A stretch of 7,811 nt of DNA, taken from CAVPGH01 sp046726955 (GTDB taxonomy: Bacteria; Acidobacteriota; Vicinamibacteria; Fen-336). The stretch covers positions 1 through 7,811 of the forward strand of contig JBKPBQ010000317.1 of assembly GCA_046726955.1 (NCBI GenBank), written 5' to 3'. How positions within the stretch are numbered: the first letter of the stretch is position 1; each line of letters starts with the position of its first letter. A program made the translations under genes and the position numbers. Below, piece after piece: positions 1-5,779 of the stretch. Under the pieces are notes generated by a model. That model was not told the DNA's origin. It searched no databases and saw nothing but the letters and a program-made list of their open reading frames with translations.

Positions 1-146
1 TCGCCGGCGAGGCCGGAGCTGAGTGTCGTCGTGAGGTCGAGGAGGGAGATGAGCTCGGACATGCGCTTCAAGAGGGGGGGCTCGCGCCCCTCGCGCCGGA
101 ACTCGTCGAGCGCCCTCTGGTAGGGAAAGACGACGGGCGTGAGCAT
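1..146 (-). CDS. 5' end of a probable signalling protein, possibly a GAF and/or PP2C (RsbU-like) regulator; truncated by window edge
   Basis: Only the first 48 codons are visible, and the frame stays open to the window edge. The ATG at 146-144 begins 8 bases after the stop of the RsbW-type gene, so translation is probably coupled; the ribosome site is weak. The peptide starts MLTPVVFPYQRAL and contains KRMSELISLLDLTTTLSSGL. That second stretch looks like the amphipathic helix that often leads into a GAF domain in bacterial sensor proteins and PP2C phosphatases. Genes for a STAS antagonist and its kinase are often followed by a SpoIIE/RsbU-type PP2C phosphatase that dephosphorylates the antagonist, and the position here fits that. 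No catalytic residues are in view, so the function is inferred from context and a helix pattern. A histidine kinase or another GAF protein is equally compatible. Confidence 0.6.
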   Translation of the reverse strand, partial: MLTPVVFPYQRALDEFRREGREPPLLKRMSELISLLDLTTTLSSGLAG

Positions 147-154
147 GGGCCCGA

Positions 155-691
155 TCAGGCGCGGGCGGCGGCGGACTTCTTCTTGATCAGGGAGCAAACG
201 TTCCGCCCGCCGTCGCGGCGGAACGTCACCGAGTCCATGATCTTGCCCATGAGGTGGACGCCGAGCCCACCCTTCCTGCGCTCGCTCGCGTACTGCGAGA
301 GGTCGACCTGGGGCACGGCCTTGGGATCCACGGCGCGGCCGTTGTCCACGACCTCGACGCGCAGGCTCTCCCCACGGTCCTCGAAGCGCAGCTCCACCGT
401 CCGGTTCGTCGCACCCCGATAGGCGTGCTCGAGCACGTTGGTGGTGGCCTCGTCCACGGCGAGGGCGATGCCGTCGGCGACGGCGGCGTCGAAGCCGGCG
501 ATCTCCGCCATCTTCTTCGTGACCTCGCGCACGACGCCGAGAAACGCCGTATCGCTGGGAAGCACCACGACGAGCGTCGGCTTCGCCGCCGAGGACGACG
601 ACGGTCCCGCGACGCGCATGCGGGATCGCGCCGCCATCGTCCGCGTCCGGCGAGCCGCCTTGCGCGCCGGCTTGCCCGAGCGGGCCCTCAA
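155..691 (-). CDS. RsbW/SpoIIAB-type anti-sigma factor serine kinase (HATPase_c_2 ATP-binding protein)
   Basis: This 178-residue protein is a GHKL-fold ATPase of the partner-switching type. Members bind a target (classically a sigma factor) and phosphorylate a STAS antagonist on serine. The Bergerat ATP-binding motifs are clear: N-box EATTNVLEHAY at residues 81-91 (E81, N85, H89), G1 box VVDNG at 114-118 (D116, G118), and G2 box GGLG at 141-144, followed by the typical VHLMGKIMD helix. The start taken is TTG at 691-689, overlapping the STAS stop by four bases and preceded by a strong GGGGAGG ribosome site 7 bases upstream. ATGs at 637 and 619 lack such a site. The TTG start gives an Arg/Lys/Ser-rich extension of about 36 residues before the fold begins near residue 38, unusual for this family. 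The STAS gene next door is the expected partner. No sigma factor is seen, so the target is unknown. Confidence 0.9.
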   Translation of the reverse strand: MRARSGKPARKAARRTRTMAARSRMRVAGPSSSSAAKPTLVVVLPSDTAFLGVVREVTKKMAEIAGFDAAVADGIALAVDEATTNVLEHAYRGATNRTVELRFEDRGESLRVEVVDNGRAVDPKAVPQVDLSQYASERRKGGLGVHLMGKIMDSVTFRRDGGRNVCSLIKKKSAAARA

Positions 692-1053
692 GCCTTGGCC
701 TCCCCATCGTTCCGGAAGCTCAAGACGGCCTCCATCTCCGAGGGGAAGATCCTATAGAGGTGGTTGAAGCCGAGGATCTCGAAGATGTTCCGGACCGTCT
801 CGTTCAGCTCGCTCACCCGGAGGTCTCCGCCGTTCGTGCGGATCTCCTCGATCGCGCCCATGATCGCGCCCAGGCCCGCGCTCGCGATGTACTGCAGGCC
901 GGCGCAGCTCAGGACGATCTTGTAGCGCCGCCGGTCGAGCGCCTTCTGGATCTCCGTCTCGAACAGGCGCACCGTGTGCGCGTTGATGAAGCCGCGGGGA
1001 TAGAGCAAGACCACGTCGTCCACCTCCCGCGTCTGGACCTCGAGGTCGGCCAT
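688..1053 (-). CDS. STAS-domain anti-sigma factor antagonist (RsbV/SpoIIAA-like)
   Basis: This 121-residue protein is a single STAS domain, the usual length for SpoIIAA/RsbV. In the family, the unphosphorylated form binds the kinase and releases its target, and phosphorylation of one serine turns it off. The phosphoserine loop is ASAGLG at residues 57-62, and S58 aligns with Ser58 of B. subtilis SpoIIAA (DSSGLG). The Asp usually just before that serine is Ala57 here. The rest of the fold is typical: VVLLYPRGFINAHT strand and turn near 14-27, KIVLSCAGLQYIAS near 45-58, and the C-terminal NIFEILGF helix at 89-96. The ATG at 1053 has a GAGA-type ribosome site and lies 27 bases after the ribF stop. 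The kinase gene overlaps its 3' end by four bases, so the two are very likely co-translated partners. Confidence in the domain is high; the in vivo target is unknown. Confidence 0.92.
   Translation of the reverse strand: MADLEVQTREVDDVVLLYPRGFINAHTVRLFETEIQKALDRRRYKIVLSCAGLQYIASAGLGAIMGAIEEIRTNGGDLRVSELNETVRNIFEILGFNHLYRIFPSEMEAVLSFRNDGEAKA
699..705 (-). promoter_or_regulatory. Strong ribosome binding site that decides a TTG start
   Basis: The minus strand reads GGGGAGG here, 7 bases before the TTG at 691-689. It lies inside the last codons of the STAS gene, whose TGA overlaps the TTG. This placement supports the TTG start of the RsbW-type gene over the internal ATGs at 637 and 619, which have only weak purine stretches upstream. 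It suggests translational coupling of antagonist and kinase. Confidence 0.65.
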
Positions 1054-1080
1054 GGCTTTCTCGCGACTATAGCCTGTCCC

Positions 1081-2034
1081 TCAGGGCTTCTCCAGGACGA
1101 CGCCGCTCGCCGCGAGCGCACGCCGCGCCGCCTCGACGTCCTCGCGGATCTGACGGACGAGCGCCTCCGGACCGTCGAAGCGCTGCTCGTCGCGGAGGCG
1201 CTCCCGGAACTCGACACGGAGCGAGGCGCCGTAGAGGTCGCGGTCGAAGTCCAGGAGGTGCGCCTCGAGCGTCGTCTCCCCGCCGCCGAACGTCGGTCGC
1301 CGACCGAGGTTCACGACCGCGGCCCGCGGTCCCCCCGAGGGGAGGATGCGGCAGGTCGCGGCGTATACGCCCGGACGGGGCAGCGTCTCGTTCCGCAGCG
1401 CGAGGTTGGCGGTGGGGACGCCGATCGTGCGGCCCCTCCCGTCCCCGTGCACGACGTCCCCGTCCACGAAGAAGGGCCGGCCCAGGAGCTCGCGGGCCCC
1501 CCCCACCGCCCCGCGCGCCAGGGCCTCGCGGATCCTGGTGCTGCTGATGGGCGCGCCTTCGTGGAAGACGGGCTCCACCGCCACCACATCGAACCCGAGC
1601 TCGCTTCCCAGGCGCTTCAGGAGCGCGACGTCCCCCGATCGGCCGCGGCCGAAGCGGAAGTTCGTGCCCACGACCACGCGCCGGGCTCCGAGGGCTCGAC
1701 CGAGCACCGTCTCGGCGAAGTCGGCCGGCGTGCGCCTCGAGAGCTCGACCGTGAACGGCAGCAGCACCAGGCGGTCCACTCCCAGCCTCGCGAGCAGCTC
1801 CTCCTTCTGATCGACGGTCACGAGCGCCTCCGGAGCCCGGTCGGGGCTCAGGACGTGCGACGGGTGGGGATCGAAGGAGAGGACGGCGGAGATCCCGTTC
1901 GTCTCCTGCGCCCCCTCCACCGCCGCCTTCACGAGCGCCTGGTGACCTCGGTGAACGCCGTCGAAGTTGCCGACGGTGACTACTGGCGCCGGCCACCCCA
2001 GCGGCTCCAGGCTCGTCAGCCGCACCCTTTGCAT
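1081..2034 (-). CDS. ribF: Bifunctional riboflavin kinase / FAD synthetase RibF
   Basis: RibF phosphorylates riboflavin to FMN and then adenylylates FMN to FAD in the cytoplasm. The 317-residue length is normal for the bifunctional enzyme. The N-terminal FMN adenylyltransferase half shows the nucleotidyltransferase signature GNFDGVHRGH at 22-31, SFDPHP at 53-58, GTNFRFGRGRSGD at 123-135 and SSTRIREAL at 164-172. The C-terminal riboflavin kinase half shows GVPTAN at 205-210, GVYA at 222-225, NLGRRPTFG at 242-250, and EAHLLDFDRDLYG from 257, where E257 aligns with the conserved catalytic glutamate of riboflavin kinases. No key residue is missing. The ATG at 2034 has an AGGA ribosome site 8-9 bases upstream. 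It sits 29 bases after the DUF4388 gene and 27 before the STAS gene. No other riboflavin gene, and neither rpsO nor truB, common neighbours elsewhere, is in view. Confidence 0.97.
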   Translation of the reverse strand: MQRVRLTSLEPLGWPAPVVTVGNFDGVHRGHQALVKAAVEGAQETNGISAVLSFDPHPSHVLSPDRAPEALVTVDQKEELLARLGVDRLVLLPFTVELSRRTPADFAETVLGRALGARRVVVGTNFRFGRGRSGDVALLKRLGSELGFDVVAVEPVFHEGAPISSTRIREALARGAVGGARELLGRPFFVDGDVVHGDGRGRTIGVPTANLALRNETLPRPGVYAATCRILPSGGPRAAVVNLGRRPTFGGGETTLEAHLLDFDRDLYGASLRVEFRERLRDEQRFDGPEALVRQIREDVEAARRALAASGVVLEKP

Positions 2035-2063
2035 CCGACGATCCTAGCTCGGAGGTTCCCCGC

Positions 2064-3287
2064 TCAGGGCAGGCTGCGCTCGATCACGAAGCCCGAGCGG
2101 TCGCGCCCGCTCTCGTCCACCGCGCTCAGGAGGTAGCCGTTGCCGTTCGGGAACCAGCCGGGCACGTAGTGGAAGGGCCGCGCCGAAAGGTCCTTGACGT
2201 AGCTGGAGTCGGCGAGGCCCTCCGAGACGAGGTCGCCGAGCGAGCGGGCGGGCGCGCCCACGAGCAGGTAGTGGGCCTGGAGGCCGCGGTCGAGCCGCTG
2301 CACGCGCAGCAGGTTCACGTTCTCCACGACGAGGCGATAGGTGCCCAGGAGGGCGGACCCTTGGCCCGTCACCGCGAAGGGGGTCCGGAGCTGGGCGAGC
2401 ACACCCGCCACGGCGAGCACCAGCACGAGGGCGACCACGATGTAGCCGGGGGTGGCGGAGACGATGCCCTGCTCGCTCTCCTCGACCGCCATCCGCGCCT
2501 CGCCGCGGCCCGCGGGGGCGATGATGTTGCGGTTCAGGAAGTCGAAGAGCGTCCGGCACACCTCGAACTCGCCGAGCCCCGTGGCGTCGATGAGGCCCTG
2601 CACCGTCTTCACACCGTCCACGCGGCGGAAGATGCGGTCCTCGTCCGGCGTGAGGCGGATCTTGCTCGTCGAGCTCGCGGCCCGCCGGGCTCCGGACAAC
2701 CCCGGGCCGTCGTCCGAGCCCCCCACGCCCACCTCGATCATCGAGGGGTCGACCGCCGCGCGGAAGACGATGTCGAAGGACGGGATCTTCTTCTCGATGA
2801 TGGGCCACTCGTCCACCATGCGGATCCCTTCCATCAGGATGAAGTCCGCGCTCATGGGGACGAAGTTGTCGCGATCGTAGTCGACGTTCTCCGCCGGGGC
2901 GAAGCTGTAGTGGCCGTCGCGCCAGCGGAAGACCTTGAACACGATCTGCGCGACCTGGACCTGGAGGGCGTCCTTCAGGTCCTTGCCGGTGATGAAGTCG
3001 TTCGTGGCCAGGATGTGGCCGAGGCGCTGGAGCGTCTGCCTCTGCGTCTGCAGGGCGTCGTCCAGCCGCTCCTTGCTGATCTTGCCCTGCTTGACGAGCA
3101 CGTTGCCCAGGCGGTCTTCCAGCCGCTTCGAGTCGGCGTCGGCGGTGACCACCATCCCGTTCTCGAACGCGACGGTCACCGTCTCCTTCTCGTTGTTCAG
3201 CGTGAGGATCCCGGTCTTCCGCTGCAGCCCGATGAGCTGGAAGATGTCGGGAAGCCCGAAATCCTTGATCGTTCCTTCGAGGGCCAT
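2064..3287 (-). CDS. DUF4388 (PatA-like N-terminal) protein with one transmembrane segment and a pseudopilin-like periplasmic tail
   Basis: The 407-residue protein appears to have four parts. Residues 1-60 are a DUF4388 domain, with LEGTIKDFGLPDIFQLIGLQ and the strand pattern KTGILTL...TVAFENGMVV. Residues 58-122 hold two copies of a helical motif, LGNVLVKQGKISKERLDDAL and LGHILATNDFITGKDLKDAL, resembling the N-terminal segments of GspE/PilB ATPases, then a strand region to about 180. Residues 208-256 look like the winged-helix-like segment often found after DUF4388 (LTPDEDRIFRRVDGVKTVQG). Residues 282-300 form a single membrane segment, and 301-407 would be periplasmic. The tail pattern, ARSLGDLVSEGLADSSYVKD, then RPFHYVPG and GYLLSAVDESG, resembles the C-terminal part of type II secretion pseudopilins. 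DUF4388 proteins are linked to signalling and surface motility in several phyla; a link to pili is inference. The ATG at 3287 has a GAGG site and follows the TPR gene by 7 bases. Confidence 0.85.
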   Translation of the reverse strand: MALEGTIKDFGLPDIFQLIGLQRKTGILTLNNEKETVTVAFENGMVVTADADSKRLEDRLGNVLVKQGKISKERLDDALQTQRQTLQRLGHILATNDFITGKDLKDALQVQVAQIVFKVFRWRDGHYSFAPAENVDYDRDNFVPMSADFILMEGIRMVDEWPIIEKKIPSFDIVFRAAVDPSMIEVGVGGSDDGPGLSGARRAASSTSKIRLTPDEDRIFRRVDGVKTVQGLIDATGLGEFEVCRTLFDFLNRNIIAPAGRGEARMAVEESEQGIVSATPGYIVVALVLVLAVAGVLAQLRTPFAVTGQGSALLGTYRLVVENVNLLRVQRLDRGLQAHYLLVGAPARSLGDLVSEGLADSSYVKDLSARPFHYVPGWFPNGNGYLLSAVDESGRDRSGFVIERSLP

Positions 3288-3294
3288 CGCCGCC

Positions 3295-5253
3295 TCAGGC
3301 CGCCCGGCCGCGCCGGGTGGCGCCCATGCGCCGCACCGGGGCTGCCGACTCGAACTCCGGGCGCCCGCGGTTCGCGAGCACCCAGGTCAACACGAGGAGG
3401 ACGGCGCCGAGCCCCACGCCCCAAGGCCGGGTGAGGTCCGTGGGGGCCTCCGTTACGGCGAAGACCCGCCCGGAGAGGATGACGAGGGCGCCCACCAGGT
3501 ACCACACGAGCACGAGAACCATGCCGGCGAGCGTCTTCTGCGCGTAGAGCTGGCCGGCGCCCGGAGAGAAGACGGACAGGAGCCGGAAGATCCGGGCGCG
3601 GCGCGCGTCCACCTTCTGGACCTCCATGAGCTTCTTGTTCCGGGCCGGACCGGAGACCCCGTCGCGCACCATGAAAAGGTGGTGGCACTGGGTGCAGAGG
3701 TCGCCGATGACGGCCCCCAGGTGGCAGCGCCGGCAGAAGGCCGTGCCGCACTTCACGCAGTGCATCGTGAACGAGCGCCGGCCGCGCCAGATGGAGACGA
3801 GCATCACTACGAGAACGAAGGCGGCGACCGCGCCCGAGAAGCGGTTGACGAGCGACGGAAGGAGCGTCGTCTCCAGCGCGGGCGGCGGCGTGCGCACCAC
3901 GTTGCGCGCGCCCACGCCCGCCGCCGTCCCCGCGAACTTCGCCCACACCTGCTCGTGGCTGAGGTTCAGGTCCACCACGGCGTAGTTGCCGTTGTCGAAC
4001 TTCCACGTGCGGTCGTAGTCCGCCACCACTCCGGCGTCCAGCCGGTCGGCGTGGCTCCGCGACTCCTGCGCGGGCTGGTACTCGAATTTCTGGAGGTGGG
4101 CCAGCGATTCGTTGTAGTGGAACGTCGCGACGAGTGCGGGCGACCCTTCGCCGGAAGCTCCCTGCTGGTAGCGCGCGATGGCCGAAGGCAGCTCGCCGCG
4201 CGCGTACTCGAGGTTCGCGAGGTTGTTCTTGGCGATGCCGTCGTTGGGGTCGGCCTGCAGCAGAGTCCGATAGAGCTGCATGGCCTCGTCGTAGCGTCCC
4301 GCCTTCTTCTGGTGCGCAGCCATGAGGTAGACGAGGTCGCGGTCGTCGGGCGTCTTCTTGATCGCCGCGTCCAGGTCCGCCACCGCGCGCGAGTCCGCGC
4401 TGCCGTCGAGGGCGGCGGCGGCCGCCCAGAAGATCGGGTTGCGCGCGGCGAGGAGCCGCGACTCCAGGAACCCCACGACGGGCCCCACGGCCACCGTGAG
4501 GAGGAGCAGCACCACGGCTACGGCCTTCTCGAGCCCGGTCATGTACACGAAGAGAAGCGCGAGCCACCAGAGGGGCAGCCATCCGTAGCCCTGGAAGCTG
4601 ACTACCGGAAGCAGGAGCAGCACCACCCAGAAGGCCAGTGAGACGGAGGGGCTCCGCGCGGGCCCCACCGATTCCATGAGGTCGTGCCGCAGCTGCCCGC
4701 CGTGGCGGACGACCATCGAGAGGCCGAACACGGTGGTCACGCCGAAGGCCACGAGGAGCGCGACCGGTGCCAGCAGCGTGAGGGCGAGCAGCTCGCCGCG
4801 CAGGTTGGGCAGACGGGCGAGGACGCCGGCCAGGGTGTGCCCGACAGTGGTCACGATCCCGAACGGGCCTTTCTTCATCTCGACCGCGGCGAGGCCGAGG
4901 TGCCCGTCGGGAAGGTTGGGGGCGAGGGCGACCGCGCTTCGGAACGACTCCTCCGCTTTCTCCAGATCGCCCTTCTTGAGCCGCTCCTGGCCCATGGACA
5001 CGAGGGCCAGGCCGATGTTGTCGAGGTTGAGGACGTTCCTCTCGATCCGCAGTCGGCGGATCTCCGCGAACGTGCGCCGCGCGTTCTCGTTGTCGCCCGA
5101 GCGATCCGCCTTCAGGTAGGCCGCCCACAGGGCCTCGAACGTCGCCCCCGAGATCTGGGACCCGCGGACGTCGATCACCTTCTCGGGAGTCCGCGCGGCG
5201 AACGCGGGAACGGCGAGGAGCGTGAGCAGCACCGCCGCGAGCGGGCGTCTCAC
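3295..5253 (-). CDS. Multi-pass membrane protein with TPR repeats and a six-cysteine zinc-ribbon-like cluster
   Basis: This 652-residue protein is not assigned to a named family. A signal peptide (MRRPLAAVLLTLLAVPAFAA) is followed by TPR-like helices at about 77-113. Membrane segments lie near 155-178, 204-222, 225-240 and 245-262. A second TPR array covers about 302-405, with motifs such as GRYDEAMQLYRTLLQADPND. Another membrane segment lies at 472-488, followed by RGRR and a cysteine cluster, CVKC...CRRC...CTQCHH (C499, C502, C507, C510, C520, C523), likely binding zinc. Then comes SPGAGQLYAQKTLAGM (563-578), which resembles the PG-G-Y motif of TM2-type proteins, with membrane segments at 575-597 and 611-627 and a basic tail. 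By the positive-inside rule the TPRs are periplasmic and the cysteine cluster cytoplasmic. The start is GTG at 5253, overlapping the DUF1844 stop by four bases. A scaffolding or envelope-assembly role is a guess from the TPRs. Confidence 0.85.
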   Translation of the reverse strand: MRRPLAAVLLTLLAVPAFAARTPEKVIDVRGSQISGATFEALWAAYLKADRSGDNENARRTFAEIRRLRIERNVLNLDNIGLALVSMGQERLKKGDLEKAEESFRSAVALAPNLPDGHLGLAAVEMKKGPFGIVTTVGHTLAGVLARLPNLRGELLALTLLAPVALLVAFGVTTVFGLSMVVRHGGQLRHDLMESVGPARSPSVSLAFWVVLLLLPVVSFQGYGWLPLWWLALLFVYMTGLEKAVAVVLLLLTVAVGPVVGFLESRLLAARNPIFWAAAAALDGSADSRAVADLDAAIKKTPDDRDLVYLMAAHQKKAGRYDEAMQLYRTLLQADPNDGIAKNNLANLEYARGELPSAIARYQQGASGEGSPALVATFHYNESLAHLQKFEYQPAQESRSHADRLDAGVVADYDRTWKFDNGNYAVVDLNLSHEQVWAKFAGTAAGVGARNVVRTPPPALETTLLPSLVNRFSGAVAAFVLVVMLVSIWRGRRSFTMHCVKCGTAFCRRCHLGAVIGDLCTQCHHLFMVRDGVSGPARNKKLMEVQKVDARRARIFRLLSVFSPGAGQLYAQKTLAGMVLVLVWYLVGALVILSGRVFAVTEAPTDLTRPWGVGLGAVLLVLTWVLANRGRPEFESAAPVRRMGATRRGRAA

Positions 5254-5669
5254 GCCCCGCTCACCCGCGCCTTGGCCACATACCCCATGCGCAGCTCGAA
5301 GAGCAGGCCGTCCATCAGCTCGTCTTCGGCCGCAGTGCGACGTCCCTCGGTCTTGTCCTTGAGCATCTCGAGGATCGCGATGATCGACCGCGCGCCCTCG
5401 AGCGCTTCCGCGGGCGGGGTGCCCTCGGGAAGCCCTTCTCCGGTCATCAGGGCGACCGCCTGCCCGGCGAGCGACATCACGAAGCCCGAGAAGTCCGCCT
5501 TTTCCACGGGCGCGCCGGCAGGCGGCGCGGGGCGACGCGGGGGAGGCTCCTCCTTCGGCTTTTCGGCGGCGGGAGGCGCGGTCGGCTGCTCGTCCTCGCT
5601 CCGAGGCTGGCCGTCCGGCGTGAAGTGTCTCCGGTCGCTGACCGTGAAGGGCTTGTCCCTGTCGCTCAT
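5250..5669 (-). CDS. DUF1844 domain protein
   Basis: This 139-residue protein carries a C-terminal DUF1844 domain at about 60-132. It begins with FSGFVMSLAGQAVALMTG, continues with ARSIIAILEMLKDKTEGRRT, and ends with ELMDGLLFELRMGYV. The core IAILEMLKDKT followed by LFELRMGYV is the family hallmark. The N-terminus has the short motif FTVSDRRHFTPDG (8-20), also seen in longer members of the family. A proline/glutamate-rich, probably disordered linker (about 29-53) follows. No membrane segment or catalytic motif is visible. The function of DUF1844 is not established, and I do not assign one. The ATG at 5669 has only a weak ribosome site (GAGGG is too far away at about 14 bases). It is the first gene after the 110-base gap, and its stop overlaps the start of the TPR membrane protein, so the two are probably co-translated. 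Confidence 0.88.
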   Translation of the reverse strand: MSDRDKPFTVSDRRHFTPDGQPRSEDEQPTAPPAAEKPKEEPPPRRPAPPAGAPVEKADFSGFVMSLAGQAVALMTGEGLPEGTPPAEALEGARSIIAILEMLKDKTEGRRTAAEDELMDGLLFELRMGYVAKARVSGA

Positions 5670-5779
5670 CCGCCGTCCGCGGCCCTCTACCGCTTGGCGC
5701 TCAACACGTTAGGTGCCCGTCCTCATCCGCGTTCTCCGGGACCTGAGCCCGTGAATGTTAGCACACTTGGCGCGGGTGC
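5670..5779 (-). promoter_or_regulatory. Intergenic leader with a weak candidate promoter for the downstream operon
   Basis: This is the only gap over 30 bases in the window, between the comEC stop and the DUF1844 start. On the minus strand it holds TGCTAACAT (5763-5755), an extended -10-like element whose hexamer TAACAT matches the sigma-70 consensus at four of six positions. The best -35 at a 17-base spacing is CTGAGC, a poor match. Transcription from it would give a leader of roughly 80 bases. A short 4-base-stem inverted repeat (CGGG...CCCG) is too weak to call a terminator for comEC. The gap itself favours a separate promoter here, but read-through from comEC is equally possible. Confidence 0.3.

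Noticed and set aside
760..4641. Long open frames on the plus strand (for example 760-2136, 2169-3434 and 2935-4641).
   Set aside because: They lie antisense to well-supported genes (ribF, DUF4388, TPR protein). Their products are rich in Arg, His, Val and Glu with no recognisable domain, as expected for shadows of GC-rich coding sequence.
3197..5128. A 643-codon minus-strand frame overlapping the TPR and DUF4388 genes.
   Set aside because: It is an out-of-frame shadow rich in Arg, Gly, Pro and Ala. The frame at 3295-5253 gives a signal peptide, TPRs, membrane segments and ordered cysteines.
5709..5726. A five-codon ORF (MRTGT) with a GGAG ribosome-like site in the leader before the DUF1844 gene, a possible leader peptide.
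   Set aside because: It is too short, has no run of a regulatory amino acid, and no attenuator hairpin follows. It is likely chance.
5735..5752. An inverted repeat, CGGG...CCCG, as a possible comEC terminator.
   Set aside because: The stem is only about four bases and there is no T run. In such GC-rich DNA this is expected by chance.
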